A stretch of 64,000 nucleotides of DNA, taken from the NCBI RefSeq assembly GCF_000178115.2, contig NC_014828.1, forward strand, positions 1-64,000, read 5' to 3'. This document shows, in pieces, positions 1-11,090 of this stretch. Numbering within the stretch: the first letter of the stretch is position 1; each line of letters begins with the position of its first letter. A program made the position numbers and the translations under genes. The notes beneath the pieces were generated by a model. The model ran no database searches and was not told the origin of the DNA. It saw nothing but the letters and a program-made list of their open reading frames with translations. Origin of the DNA: Ethanoligenens harbinense YUAN-3. GTDB lineage: Bacteria; Bacillota; Clostridia; Oscillospirales; Ethanoligenentaceae.

Positions 1-80
1 ATCAAATGCATCACTATATGCGCATCTTTCTCTGCAGATGCAGATTTTTTCAAACATATAGATCCATGGTGAAAACCAGC

Positions 81-114
81 CTGTTTGCCGCCGTGACGTC
101 ACGGCGGCAAACAG
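81..114. repeat. Perfect 34-bp palindrome upstream of dnaA
   Basis: Two 17-base arms (81-97 and 98-114) are exact reverse complements with no loop, and the centre reads TGACGTCA. No T-tract follows on either strand, so it is not an obvious intrinsic terminator. It lies about 215 bases before dnaA, in the region that normally carries origin elements. It could be a protein-binding site, a cruciform-forming element or a terminator remnant. Confidence 0.7.
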
Positions 115-285
115 CGTCCCCGCATGGTCTGTTTGGGTTATCCCCTGTCCGCCGGTGTCGTGCCAGCGGGCTTTTTCTGCTAATTTCTGCAAAAGAAAGC
201 GGGCAAACCGTTTTTGACGCTGTTTTCACCGCTTTCCCTGCGTTTTCAGGTATCGATTCACATCTTTTCAACTTTTTCAACAGAG

Positions 286-307
286 TTTTCCACAGCTTTG
301 TGGATAT
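286..307. other. DnaA-box pair upstream of dnaA
   Basis: TTTTCCACA at 286-294 on the plus strand matches the DnaA-box consensus TTWTNCACA. On the minus strand, 307-299 reads ATATCCACA, one mismatch from TTATCCACA. The two boxes face each other just before the dnaA ribosome-binding site, which fits an upstream oriC sub-region and dnaA autoregulation. This is motif matching only. Confidence 0.6.
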
Positions 308-330
308 TCGGAGCGGAGGTATGGACACAC

Positions 331-1674
331 ATGCAGTCCTTTAAAGAAGTCTGGGAAGGGGTTTGCCTCTTCTGCAAAGAAAAAATCAGCGATGTGGCAT
401 TTAAAACATGGATTTACTGCATGGAACCCGTGGAACTCCACTCCAATGAAGCGGTCTTTTTTGTCCGTTCCGATTTTCAGCGCAACATCATCTACGACCG
501 CTACAAGCAGCTGTTGAAAGACGGGTTCGAGCATATTCTGGGCTTTCCTGTCGATATCCGCATCGTGACGGAAGACGACAAACCAAACGGCTACCGTTCC
601 CAATACGACTTCGTCGTCACCCAGAACCCGGAAGACATCGAGCAGACCTACGCCAGCGCCGATTATGAATACACGTTCGACACGTTCATCGTCGGTTCTT
701 CCAATAAATTCGCGCATGCGGCCTCGATGGCCGTGGCATCCACGCCAGCCATGGCCTACAATCCCCTGTTCATCTACGGCGGGTCCGGGCTGGGCAAGAC
801 CCACCTGCTGCACGCCATCCGCCATGAGATTCTGAAAAACAACCCAAACAGCAAGATTTTATACATCAAAGGCGAAGATTTTACCAATGAACTGGTGGAA
901 TCCATCCGACAGAACAGCCAGATCCAATTCCGCAACAAATACCGCCAGACCGACGTGCTGCTGGTGGACGATATCCAATTCGTGGCGGGCAAAGAATCCA
1001 CCCAGGAGGAATTCTTCCATACGTTCAACTCGCTCTACGAATCCAAAAAACAGATTGTACTCACGTCCGACCGGCCGCCCAAAGAGATCCAGACACTGGA
1101 AGACCGCCTGCGCACACGCTTTGAGTGGGGCCTGCTGGCAGACATCCAGCCCCCGGATTTTGAAACGCGTCTCGCCATTATCCGGCGCAAGGCCGAGCTG
1201 CTCGGCATCAACATCCCGGATGAAGTGGACGAATACATTGCAAACCGGCTGAAGAACAACATCCGCCAGCTGGAAGGCGCCGTCAAAAAAATCAAAGCCT
1301 ACAACCTTCTCACGGGTGACCCGCCTTCCATCGCCATCGCACAGAACGCCATCCGCGACATTCTCAACGACAACCAGCCGGTCCCGGTCACCATCGACCG
1401 CATCATCGGCGAGGTCTCGCGCACATTCGGCGTGTCCGCGGATGATATCAAGGGCAAGATGCGATCGGGGAACGTATCGACCGCCAGACAGGTCTCCATG
1501 TACATCATCCGGGAAATCACACAAATGTCCACATCCGCCATTGGAGAAAAATTTAACGGACGTGACCATTCCACCGTCGTCTATGCGATCCAGAAGGTAG
1601 AGGACGACATGAAAAACAAACCGCATCTGAAAGCAACCGTGGAAGACATCATTAAAAACATCCGCGCCAACTGA
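331..1674 (+). CDS. dnaA: Chromosomal replication initiator protein DnaA
   Basis: DnaA binds DnaA boxes at oriC and, in its ATP form, melts the origin and loads the helicase. The product is 447 aa, the usual length. The sequence shows an N-terminal interaction domain, an AAA+ core with Walker A GGSGLGKTHLL and Walker B LLVDDIQF, and a C-terminal helix-turn-helix domain with the signature GRDHSTVVYA. The start at 331 is chosen because CGGAGGT lies about 10 bases upstream and the protein then begins MQSFKEVWEG. A longer frame opening at 214 would add 39 unrelated residues. DnaA boxes flank the gene on both sides. dnaN follows after 306 bases, the standard Firmicutes order. Confidence 0.98.
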   Translation: MQSFKEVWEGVCLFCKEKISDVAFKTWIYCMEPVELHSNEAVFFVRSDFQRNIIYDRYKQLLKDGFEHILGFPVDIRIVTEDDKPNGYRSQYDFVVTQNPEDIEQTYASADYEYTFDTFIVGSSNKFAHAASMAVASTPAMAYNPLFIYGGSGLGKTHLLHAIRHEILKNNPNSKILYIKGEDFTNELVESIRQNSQIQFRNKYRQTDVLLVDDIQFVAGKESTQEEFFHTFNSLYESKKQIVLTSDRPPKEIQTLEDRLRTRFEWGLLADIQPPDFETRLAIIRRKAELLGINIPDEVDEYIANRLKNNIRQLEGAVKKIKAYNLLTGDPPSIAIAQNAIRDILNDNQPVPVTIDRIIGEVSRTFGVSADDIKGKMRSGNVSTARQVSMYIIREITQMSTSAIGEKFNGRDHSTVVYAIQKVEDDMKNKPHLKATVEDIIKNIRAN

Positions 1675-1980
1675 CTTTTCCACCACGGCGGGTTTCCCCT
1701 TTTTCCCCCGCTCTCTTTCCAACACAGCGCCCCACACCATTCTTTCCACCAATCCTTCCACTTTTCGCGTCATTTCACTCCACAGCATTCACCCACCGGT
1801 GGAAAAAACCAAAAGCTTCCCCAAAAGTTCGACACCCTTCCGCAGCCCACTTCACAACGGTCCTGTGCCGCCAGCCCCGATTCCGACAGGCTTCGCGCCT
1901 TTTTTCCACAAATCCACGGCCCCTACTACGTCTTCTCTTAAAATAAGCTATTCTATTCTGTAAAGAAAGGAACACGGATC
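1675..1980. other. Probable oriC (dnaA-dnaN intergenic region)
   Basis: This non-coding stretch holds several DnaA-box-like sequences. TTTTCCACA at 1902-1910 is exact, TTTTCCACC at 1676-1684 has one mismatch, and a minus-strand box with one mismatch lies at 1798-1806. Further TTCCAC-type half matches occur between 1740 and 1790. The final 50 bases before dnaN are AT-rich (about 1935-1965), suitable as an unwinding element or the dnaN promoter. Position between dnaA and dnaN matches the second half of bipartite Firmicutes origins. The exact unwinding element cannot be fixed by eye. Confidence 0.65.
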
Positions 1981-3090
1981 ATGCAATTTCGATGCAATAC
2001 CAAAAAGCTTGCGGAAGCGCTCGCCGTAGCCGGCCGCGCCGTTTCCTCCAAGACCTCCATGCCTGCTTTGGAAGGCATCCTTATCCGCACAGGCGACCAC
2101 CAGATCATTCTGCAGGCCTATGACCTCGAGCTCGGCATTTCCACCACCATCGAAGCGGAATGCCGATCGGATGGCGAAATCGTGCTCAACGCGAAAATTT
2201 TTGCCGATATGGTCCGCAAACTGCCGGGAGACACCGTCGAAGTCAAAAGCGACGACAAACTGCTGACCATCGTGACAAGCGGCGCCGCCGAATTTACCAT
2301 CCTGGGTACGCCAGCAGTGGAATTTCCGGAATTGCCCTCCCTTTCGGACGGCGCTTCCATCGAACTGCCTGAAAACCTGCTGAGCAGTATGATCCGGCAG
2401 ACGATTTTTGCCATCTCCACCGACGAAAGCAACCCCATTCACACCGGCATCCTGTTTGAACTGCAGGAAAAAACCCTGCGCCTGGTGGCGGTGGACGGAT
2501 TCCGCCTGGCCATTCGCACCGAGCCTGTTACACAGGACGGCAGTTTCGCATTTGTTGTTCCCGGTAAAACACTGGCGGAGATATCCAAGCTGCTGCACTC
2601 TGAAAGCGATGAGAAGATCACCGTTACCGTCGGTGAAAAGCACATCCTGTTCGACATCGCCGGGTACACGGTCATCTCCCGCCTGTTGGAAGGGCAGTTT
2701 CTGGACTACAAAAGCGTACTCGGCGGCAACACCACCGCGCATGCGCGCGTGAACGCGCGTGCGCTGACGGACAGCATCGACCGTGCCTCCCTGCTCATTA
2801 CCGACCGCCTGAAATCACCGGTGCGCTGCATCTTCGAATCAGACCGCATCCGCATCAAATGCAGCAGCAGCATTGGCAAGGTTTATGACGAAGTCAGCGC
2901 CGCTTTTGAAGGCGAGCCTTGTGAAATGGGTTTTAACAACCGTTACCTGATGGATGCGCTTAAAGCAGCCGACTGCGACGAAGTGCGCATCCAGCTCGGC
3001 GGGCCGCTTTCCCCCATGAAGATCTGCCCACCGGACGGCGACGCCTTCATCTTTCTGGTGCTGCCCGTGAGGCTGAACGCCGATGGCTGA
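1981..3090 (+). CDS. dnaN: DNA polymerase III beta subunit (sliding clamp)
   Basis: The beta clamp is a homodimeric ring that tethers DNA polymerase III to DNA. The product is 369 aa, typical of the family, and begins MQFRCNTKKLAEAL. It contains the conserved early stretch TSMPALEGILI and ends with MKICPPDGDAFIFLVLPVRL, close to the usual C-terminal MPIR-type tail. An AAAGGA ribosome-binding site lies about 9 bases upstream. It overlaps the following S4-domain gene by 8 bases, which implies co-transcription of dnaN, the S4 gene and recF. Confidence 0.97.
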   Translation: MQFRCNTKKLAEALAVAGRAVSSKTSMPALEGILIRTGDHQIILQAYDLELGISTTIEAECRSDGEIVLNAKIFADMVRKLPGDTVEVKSDDKLLTIVTSGAAEFTILGTPAVEFPELPSLSDGASIELPENLLSSMIRQTIFAISTDESNPIHTGILFELQEKTLRLVAVDGFRLAIRTEPVTQDGSFAFVVPGKTLAEISKLLHSESDEKITVTVGEKHILFDIAGYTVISRLLEGQFLDYKSVLGGNTTAHARVNARALTDSIDRASLLITDRLKSPVRCIFESDRIRIKCSSSIGKVYDEVSAAFEGEPCEMGFNNRYLMDALKAADCDEVRIQLGGPLSPMKICPPDGDAFIFLVLPVRLNADG

Positions 3091-3298
3091 ACCGATTGAA
3101 ATTCAGACCCCGTTCATTAAGCTGGAACAGCTTTTAAAACTTGCAGGCGCTTTTCCAACCGGAGGCGGCTGCAAGGAAGCCATCCAAAGCGGACAAGTGC
3201 AGGTTAACGGGGCCGTCTGCTTACTGCGGGGTAAAAAGCTCCATCCCGGCGATCAAGTAACATGCGGCGGCCACATTTGGCAGGTCATAACCCCATGA
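3083..3298 (+). CDS. S4-domain RNA-binding protein (YaaA/RlbA type)
   Basis: This 71-aa protein is almost entirely one S4 fold. The sequence IKLEQLLKLAGAFPTGGGCK is followed by the loop that receives RNA and by GDQVTCGGHIWQV. In Firmicutes a small S4 protein sits between dnaN and recF and is linked to ribosome assembly or binding. The gene overlaps dnaN by 8 bases, and its TGA overlaps the recF ATG as ATGA. Translational coupling across the three genes is therefore likely. The exact molecular role is not established here. Confidence 0.9.
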   Translation: MAEPIEIQTPFIKLEQLLKLAGAFPTGGGCKEAIQSGQVQVNGAVCLLRGKKLHPGDQVTCGGHIWQVITP

Positions 3299-4422
3299 TC
3301 GTTCACCGCCTGTCTTTACAGGGATTCCGAAACCTGGAACAAACCGTGCTGGAACCCGACCCGTCGGTCAATATCTTCTATGGGCAAAACGCGCAGGGCA
3401 AAACCAACCTGTTGGAAGCTATCTGGTTGTTCACCGGCGCGCGCAGCTTCCGCGGCGCGAAAGACAGCGAACTGGTCGGTTTTCAGGCTGAAAAAGCCGA
3501 TCTCAGCCTTTCGTTCACCGCCGGCGGCCGATTGCAGGAAGCGGTTCTCTCCATCCGGGAGGGACGCCGGTACGCGCGACTCAACGACGTGCCGCTGCAA
3601 AGTCCGGCCGGCCTGTCCGGGGAATTTTGCGCCGTTATTTTTTCGCCCGAACACCTTTCACTGGTCAAGGATGGGCCTTCGGTCCGCCGCGCGTTCCTCG
3701 ATGAGGCCATTTGCCCCCTGCGCCCGCGCCACGCGGCCATCCTTGCCGCTTATCACAAAGCGCTCATTCAACGCAATGCTCTGCTCAAAGACATCCCGCA
3801 TCATATGGACCTGCTGGATACGCTGGACGTCTGGGATGAACGCGTCGGCAAACTGGGCGCGGCCATTCTTCACGCAAGGCTGCGCTACCTAGCCCGGCTG
3901 CTCCCCAAGGCGGAACGCCTGCACCAGTCTATCTCGAACAGCCATGAGCAGGCCGCTTTCCGGTATGAGAGCGCAAAAGGACTGCAAAATGTGCTGGATG
4001 ATCCCGGCCGCCACGCGTCGGAAATCGAACAGGCATTGCGTGCGGCGATGCGAGAGCGCCGCCGCGCCGATCTGGAAACCGGCGTCACCGGCGTTGGTCC
4101 ACATCGGGACGATCTGACGATTTCAGTCGCGGAGCGGCCCGCCCGCTCCTTTGCTTCGCAGGGGCAGCAGCGCACGGCGGCGCTGGCGCTGAAACTGGCC
4201 GAAGCGGAAGTGCTGACCGACGTGATGGGGGAACCGCCGGTGCTTCTGCTCGACGATGTGTTCAGCGAACTGGACGGTTCCAGGCGGGATTATCTCATGC
4301 ACCACATCGATGGTGCGCAGGTCTTCATTACCTGTTGCGACCCACAGGAACTCGCGTCCTCCGCGGGCGCGGTCTTTTCCCTCTCAAACGGGCAAATTCG
4401 TCGCGGTTTTCATGCGTCTTGA
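3295..4422 (+). CDS. recF: DNA replication and repair protein RecF
   Basis: RecF is an ABC-type ATPase of the SMC/Rad50 family that helps RecO and RecR load RecA at gapped DNA and stalled forks. The 375-aa product has an N-terminal Walker A (GQNAQGKTNLLEA), an ABC signature-like FASQGQQRTAALALK, and Walker B LLLDDVFSELD near the end. The start at 3295 gives MIVHRLSLQGFRN, the normal RecF N-terminus, and overlaps the preceding stop as ATGA. A frame opening at 3262 would add an unrelated extension. Context (dnaN-S4-recF-remB-gyrB) is canonical. Confidence 0.96.
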   Translation: MIVHRLSLQGFRNLEQTVLEPDPSVNIFYGQNAQGKTNLLEAIWLFTGARSFRGAKDSELVGFQAEKADLSLSFTAGGRLQEAVLSIREGRRYARLNDVPLQSPAGLSGEFCAVIFSPEHLSLVKDGPSVRRAFLDEAICPLRPRHAAILAAYHKALIQRNALLKDIPHHMDLLDTLDVWDERVGKLGAAILHARLRYLARLLPKAERLHQSISNSHEQAAFRYESAKGLQNVLDDPGRHASEIEQALRAAMRERRRADLETGVTGVGPHRDDLTISVAERPARSFASQGQQRTAALALKLAEAEVLTDVMGEPPVLLLDDVFSELDGSRRDYLMHHIDGAQVFITCCDPQELASSAGAVFSLSNGQIRRGFHAS

Positions 4423-4478
4423 CATAAATGGCAGCCTCATTTCCGTATAGTTGCTTTTCCTGATAAAAGGAGGAGACC

Positions 4479-4763
4479 ATGTATCTGCATATCGGACAGG
4501 ATACCGTTGTGCGCCTGCAGGACATCGTCGGCATCTTTGATATCGATACCACCAGTATTTCGGCCATCACCCGCGAATACCTCAAGCATGCCCAACAGGC
4601 GGGGCTGGTCGTCAATGTCACCGAGGAGCTTCCAAAATCCTTTGTGGTCTGTCATGAAAAAAGCAAAAGCGAGGACGGGCCGCATATCAAAGTATATATT
4701 TCGCAAATCTCGTCAACAACTCTTTTAAAGAGGAGCGCGGCGCCCGGATTCACCGACGCATGA
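4479..4763 (+). CDS. remB: RemB/YaaB-like extracellular matrix regulator (DUF370)
   Basis: The 94-aa product starts MYLHIGQDTVVRLQDIVGIF and continues with the conserved DTTSISAITREYL segment of the DUF370 (RemA/RemB) family. In Bacillus, RemA is a DNA-binding regulator of biofilm-matrix and osmoprotection genes, while RemB (YaaB) sits between recF and gyrB as here. A strong AAAGGAGG lies about 8 bases before the ATG. The C-terminal 20 residues are variable. The family call is firm; the regulatory role is inferred from homologues. Confidence 0.85.
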   Translation: MYLHIGQDTVVRLQDIVGIFDIDTTSISAITREYLKHAQQAGLVVNVTEELPKSFVVCHEKSKSEDGPHIKVYISQISSTTLLKRSAAPGFTDA

Positions 4764-4783
4764 CGATATGGTTTACCGTTTGA

Positions 4784-6805
<2,022 letters not shown>

Positions 6806-7059
6806 TAGGCAGACTGAGCCTGCACGCAGATTCAGGCAAGCGCCGTTTGAACCGGTCATTTTTAGCCTGAACGGGAAGGCGCCGGGAGACCGTCCGGATA
6901 TAGTCGAAAAACACAAAAAAGATAAAGGCCCCTCCACCGGGCGAAACCCGGACAACAAGCAAAGAAAAAAGGTTTCGGGCATAAACACGCGCCGCGTGTT
7001 GTATCCGCACGGCTCTGATTTGTTTTACGATCGACCCTGAGCCAGGAAAAGAGGATTCG

Positions 7060-9600
7060 ATGAATTTTGATGGACAAAAGCTGATACCGGTCGAGATACG
7101 GGAGGAAATGGAAAAATCCTTTTTGGAATATTCCATGTCGGTTATCGTGTCGCGTGCGCTGCCGGATGTCCGCGATGGACTCAAGCCGGTGCACCGCCGC
7201 ATCCTGTACGCGATGTATGAGGACAACCTGCTGCCGACCAATGCCTACCGCAAATCGGCCACCACGGTCGGTAATGTGCTCGGCCGCTATCATCCGCACG
7301 GCGACGCGTCGGTCTACGACGCGCTGGTGCGCATGGCGCAGAGCTTTTCGCTGCGCTATCCGCTGGTAGACGGCCACGGCAACTTTGGTTCGATCGACGG
7401 CGACGGCCCGGCGGCCTACCGGTATACCGAGGCGCGCATGTCCCGCATCTCGCTGGAGATGCTGCAGGACATCGAAAAGGAAACGGTGGATTTTCAGCCG
7501 AACTTCGACGATGTGCGCAAGGAACCGATCGTCATCCCGTCGCGTTTTCCGAATATTCTGGTCAACGGCTCGTCGGGCATCGCCGTGGGCATGGCGACCA
7601 ACATTCCGCCGCACAATCTGGGCGAGGTCATCGACGGTATGGCCCTGCTCATCGACAATCCGGACGCCACGCTGGAAGAACTGACGGCGCACATCCAGGG
7701 GCCGGATTTCCCCACCGGCGGCATCATCATGGGGCGCGCCGGCATCCGGGAAGCCTATGTCAAGGGCCGCAGCCGCATCACGTTGCGCGCCAAAGCCACC
7801 ATTGAGGAGGACGACAACGGCCGCAGCCGCATCATCGTCACCGAGATCCCCTATATGGTGAGTAAGGCGCGCATCGTCGAGGGCATCGCGGAGCTGCACA
7901 AGGAAAAACGCATTGAGGGCATTTCCGACCTGCGCGATGAATCCGACCGCGAGGGCCTGCGCATCGTGGTCGAACTCAAGCGTGACGCCAATCCGCAGGT
8001 GGTGCTCAACCGGCTGTATACCTACAGCCAGTTGCAGGAAACGGTGCCGGTCATCATGCTTGCGCTGGTGAATGGGCACCCCAGAGTGCTGCCCCTGCGC
8101 GATATCCTCACCGAATACATCCATTTTCAGGAGCAGGTCGTCACAAGACGCACCCAATACGACCTGCGCAAGGCCGAAGAGCGCGCCCACATCCTCGAAG
8201 GCTTGAAGATCGCGCTGGATTTCATCGACGAGGTCATTCGCATTCTGCGCGCGTCCAAGTCCATTCCCGAAGGCAAGGCCGCCTTGATGGAGCGCTTTGA
8301 GCTGGACGATATTCAGGCGCAGGCCATTGTGCAGATGCGACTTGGCCAGCTCACCAATCTGGAGCGCGAAAAGATCGAGGAAGAACTGGCCGCGCTGGAA
8401 ACCAAAATTGCGAATTTTAAAGCTATCCTCGCGGACGAGCAGCGCATTCTGCAGATTGTGAAAGAGGAAGCGCTTGAGGTCAAAGCGAAATTCGGCGACG
8501 AGCGCCGTACCCGCATTGAAAACGTTAGCGGTGAGGTAGATGTCGAAGACCTTATCCCTGTCGAAGATGTGGTGCTCACACTTACCAATTTCGGCTATAT
8601 CAAGCGCCTGCCCGCGGCCGCTTACCATTCTCAGCGGCGCGGAGGGCGCGGGGTTAACGGTCTCACCCGCCGCGAAGAAGACGTGGCCCGGGAACTGTTT
8701 GTCTGCTCCACGCATGATTTTGTGCTGTTTTTTACCAGCCACGGGCGGTGCTACCGGCTCAAAGGCTATGAAGTGCCGGAAGGTTCCCGCACGTCCAAGG
8801 GGATGAATGTGGCCAACATCCTGCCGGTGGCGCAGGATGAAAACATCACCGCCATGATTAAGGTGCCCAAATTTGAGGAAGACTGCTACCTGGTCATGGT
8901 CACGAAAAAAGGCATCGTCAAGCGCACGTCGCTTAAGGAATACGACACCGCGCGCAAGGCGGGCGTGATCGGCATTCTGCTGGAGGAGGATGACGAGTTG
9001 GTGGGCGTGTTGCTTACCGACGGCAGCGCCCATATTCTTGTAGGTACCCGAAATGGCGTCGCCATCCGTTTTGTGGAGACCGACGCGCGCCCGATGGGCC
9101 GCGCCGCGCATGGTGTGAAAGCCATTTCGCTGGAAGGCGGCGATTATGTGGTGGGTGTGACGGTGCCCAACGGCGCCGGCAGCCTGCTGCTCATCACTGA
9201 AAACGGCTATGGCAAACGTGTGCCGTTTGAGGATTTCCGCGTGCAGAACCGCGGCGGCAAGGGGCTGACCAGTTACAACATCAATGAGAAGACCGGCCCG
9301 GTCGCCGGTCTGCGTGTGGTGGAAGAAAGCGACGATGCGCTTTTCATCTCGTCGGACGGCGTCGTCATCCGCGTTCCGGTCGCTGAGATCCCCGTTTATT
9401 CGCGCTATGCGCAGGGTGTGCGTGTGATGCGCGTGGGCGAAGAGACCAAGGTGGTCACCGTTACCAGCGCCGCGCATGAGGAAGAAAGCGAAGAAGAATC
9501 GGAGACCTCCCCGGAAGACGCGGAGCAGCCGGAAACGGAAACCGCTGAAAACAGTGAGAAGCCGGACGGCGGCAGCACAGACAACAAACCCCAGAGTTAA
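7060..9600 (+). CDS. gyrA: DNA gyrase subunit A
   Basis: GyrA is the DNA breakage-reunion subunit of gyrase. The 846-aa product has the catalytic tyrosine at Y122 in [11 protein letters not shown] and the GyrA-box QRRGGRG in the C-terminal wrapping domain. Six beta-pinwheel-like repeats follow, then a strongly acidic Glu/Ser-rich tail of about 40 residues. The quinolone-determining region reads [12 protein letters not shown], so position 83 (E. coli numbering, which coincides) is Ala rather than Ser. An AAGAGGA ribosome-binding site precedes the ATG. The 254-base gap after gyrB contains no gene I can support. Confidence 0.97.
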   Translation: MNFDGQKLIPVEIREEMEKSFLEYSMSVIVSRALPDVRDGLKPVHRRILYAMYEDNLLPTNAYRKSATTVGNVLGRYHPHGDASVYDALVRMAQSFSLRYPLVDGHGNFGSIDGDGPAAYRYTEARMSRISLEMLQDIEKETVDFQPNFDDVRKEPIVIPSRFPNILVNGSSGIAVGMATNIPPHNLGEVIDGMALLIDNPDATLEELTAHIQGPDFPTGGIIMGRAGIREAYVKGRSRITLRAKATIEEDDNGRSRIIVTEIPYMVSKARIVEGIAELHKEKRIEGISDLRDESDREGLRIVVELKRDANPQVVLNRLYTYSQLQETVPVIMLALVNGHPRVLPLRDILTEYIHFQEQVVTRRTQYDLRKAEERAHILEGLKIALDFIDEVIRILRASKSIPEGKAALMERFELDDIQAQAIVQMRLGQLTNLEREKIEEELAALETKIANFKAILADEQRILQIVKEEALEVKAKFGDERRTRIENVSGEVDVEDLIPVEDVVLTLTNFGYIKRLPAAAYHSQRRGGRGVNGLTRREEDVARELFVCSTHDFVLFFTSHGRCYRLKGYEVPEGSRTSKGMNVANILPVAQDENITAMIKVPKFEEDCYLVMVTKKGIVKRTSLKEYDTARKAGVIGILLEEDDELVGVLLTDGSAHILVGTRNGVAIRFVETDARPMGRAAHGVKAISLEGGDYVVGVTVPNGAGSLLLITENGYGKRVPFEDFRVQNRGGKGLTSYNINEKTGPVAGLRVVEESDDALFISSDGVVIRVPVAEIPVYSRYAQGVRVMRVGEETKVVTVTSAAHEEESEEESETSPEDAEQPETETAENSEKPDGGSTDNKPQS

Positions 9601-9705
9601 GTAAAAACAAAAAAATTTCCTGTCCGGCCATTTTTAGCAGAACAATCCGCGCAGGAATTTCTGTTTTCCCATTGGATACACTATCTGCGAAAGGAGCGGA
9701 TAGTG

Positions 9706-9882
9706 ATGTTATGGGTAATCGCGGGCGTCCTTCTGGTTTTGTGGCTGGTCGGCATACTGGCCGCCTATACGCTGGGCGGGCTCGTCCATTTGCTTTTGAT
9801 TGCCGCGCTGGTGCTGATTATTGTCAAAATCGTGCAAAGCATTCGCCATACGACGGACCAGCATCATGAGCCGATGAAATAG
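9706..9882 (+). CDS. Tiny membrane protein, lmo0937/DUF5670-like (copy 1)
   Basis: This 58-aa ORF reads MLWVIAGVLLVLWLVGILAA and then GGLVHLLLIAALVLIIVKIV, giving two closely spaced hydrophobic segments joined by a Gly-Gly-Leu turn. That pattern is characteristic of the small lmo0937-family membrane proteins. AAGGAG lies about 10 bases upstream of the ATG. An intrinsic terminator follows directly. A paralogue lies 120 bases downstream. The function of the family is not known; in other bacteria members are often stress-associated. Confidence 0.75.
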   Translation: MLWVIAGVLLVLWLVGILAAYTLGGLVHLLLIAALVLIIVKIVQSIRHTTDQHHEPMK

Positions 9883-9890
9883 AAGGGTTA

Positions 9891-9926
9891 AAGCCATCGG
9901 GCCCCATAGGGGTCCGATGGCTTTTT
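9891..9926 (+). terminator. Intrinsic terminator after the first tiny membrane gene
   Basis: AAGCCATCGGGCC pairs with GGTCCGATGGCTT (one G-U pair) around a short loop and is followed by six T residues. Confidence 0.9.
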
Positions 9927-10001
9927 TGTGTAATTGTATTTCCTTCCGCCTTATGGTATGCTCATATAGTCGAAATATATGCAAGAAAGAGGAGGAAAGC
10001 C

Positions 10002-10151
10002 ATGTTTTGGGCGATTATCGCGGTTTTGTTTATCCTCTGGCTGTTGGGTGTCCTTCTGGCGCATGTGTTCGGCGGGCTGATTCATCTGCTGCTCATCCTG
10101 CTGATTGTGCTGGTCATCGTGAAGATCATACGGAACATACGCAGACTATGA
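10002..10151 (+). CDS. Tiny membrane protein, lmo0937/DUF5670-like (copy 2)
   Basis: This 49-aa ORF starts MFWAIIAVLFILWLLGVLLA and continues GGLIHLLLILLIVLVIVKII. It has the same two-helix layout and Gly-Gly-Leu turn as the gene at 9706, so the pair is a tandem duplication that has diverged. A strong GAGGAGG lies about 9 bases before the ATG. It ends with a basic tail (IRNIRRL), suggesting a cytoplasmic C-terminus. The gene has its own flanking terminators, so the two copies can be expressed separately. Confidence 0.75.
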   Translation: MFWAIIAVLFILWLLGVLLAHVFGGLIHLLLILLIVLVIVKIIRNIRRL

Positions 10152-10156
10152 CGTGC

Positions 10157-10202
10157 AAAAAAGTTATCCACCGTTTTTTGAAAAACGGTGGATAACTTTT
10201 TT
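10157..10202. terminator. Bidirectional intrinsic terminator
   Basis: A near-perfect 22-bp stem (AAAAAAGTTATCCACCG and its complement) with a tiny loop has T runs on both strands. It separates the plus-strand small membrane gene from the minus-strand lysozyme gene that ends at 10218. Confidence 0.92.
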
Positions 10203-10217
10203 GCCATTCTTTATGTA

Positions 10218-10955
10218 TCACAGCGACAGAAAATAAAATGCGAAACGAGAACCATGGTATCGGTCAAGATCCACAGAGCCGTCCACGCCCGGCAGCTTGC
10301 CCTTTTCAGAATACTGCCAGAACGTCCAGTCTTTGATATTCGGCTTGGTTTTGTAATTGATGATCCAGAACGGATAATCGGAAAACTGGTCGTATAACAG
10401 GTCAAACATCCGGGCAGACACATAAAAGACCGGTTTTTGTCCGTAGTGCGCCTGCACCAGTTTAACATAATCGGCGACCTGCTGTTTAAAATCGCTTTCC
10501 TGTGTGACGGAGGACTCGATGTCGATGGCGGGGGGCAATTCGCCGCTTTCTTTCGGCACGGTGGCAATGAAATTTTTTGCCTGGTCTTCTCCGCTGCTGG
10601 ACGTGGAGAAGAAATGATAGGCGCCCACTTTCAGCCCTGCCGCGGCCGCTCCGCTCCAGTTTTGTTTGAAACGGGCGTCCACATAGGCTTTGCCCTCGGT
10701 GGCTTTGAGGTAAACGAAACGCACCCCGCTGTTCTGCCGGATTGCCTTCCAACTGATGGCCCCCTGGTAATGTGAGGCGTCCATCCCCAAGATGGTGGTG
10801 GGATAGAACCAGTACCACGCGCCGAACGCGACCAGACCCGCCAACACCACACAACCGGCCGTGATGCTGATGATGCGCGCAATCTTCGGAAGCGCGGAAA
10901 ATTTGTTCCACAGACTGGAGAAAAACCCTTTGATGGTTTCCAAAACGGTTTTCAT
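10218..10955 (-). CDS. Membrane-anchored GH25 lysozyme (muramidase)
   Basis: The 245-aa product has a cytoplasmic N-terminus, one transmembrane helix (about residues 30-50, ISITAGCVVLAGLVAFGAWY) and an extracellular GH25 domain. The domain shows GMDASHYQGAISW with the first catalytic Asp, the DIE triad (AIDIESS), and a late WQYS strand. GH25 enzymes cleave the beta-1,4 bond between MurNAc and GlcNAc in peptidoglycan. The start at 10955 is chosen because GAGGGGG lies about 6 bases upstream; an alternative at 10973 lacks this. The gene is monocistronic with its own promoter and a shared terminator. Confidence 0.9.
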   Translation of the reverse strand: MKTVLETIKGFFSSLWNKFSALPKIARIISITAGCVVLAGLVAFGAWYWFYPTTILGMDASHYQGAISWKAIRQNSGVRFVYLKATEGKAYVDARFKQNWSGAAAAGLKVGAYHFFSTSSSGEDQAKNFIATVPKESGELPPAIDIESSVTQESDFKQQVADYVKLVQAHYGQKPVFYVSARMFDLLYDQFSDYPFWIINYKTKPNIKDWTFWQYSEKGKLPGVDGSVDLDRYHGSRFAFYFLSL

Positions 10956-11041
10956 AGATGCCCCCCTCGGCAATCATCCGACAAGCCAACAGACAAAACC
11001 AGCACAAACTTGTCAAAATCCGTCGCATTTTCTTCCTTTTC

Positions 11042-11070
11042 AGTATAGCACACCCGAAAACCGCAGGCAA
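11042..11070 (-). promoter_or_regulatory. Sigma-A-type promoter for the GH25 lysozyme
   Basis: On the minus strand TTGCCT (11070-11065) and TATACT (11047-11042) are separated by 17 bases. The predicted start lies about 80 bases before the lysozyme ATG. Confidence 0.6.
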
Positions 11071-11090
11071 GAAAAGTCCGGCGGCTGGTG

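Noticed and set aside
6862-9477. 871-codon minus-strand open frame opposite gyrA
   Set aside because: It is a mirror of a GC-rich coding gene; its composition is His/Arg/Val-rich with no family motifs, whereas gyrA is unmistakable.
10161-10200. DnaA-box-like TTATCCACC in both arms of a hairpin near 10.17 kb
   Set aside because: It is explained by the perfect terminator stem and has a mismatch at the last base of the box.
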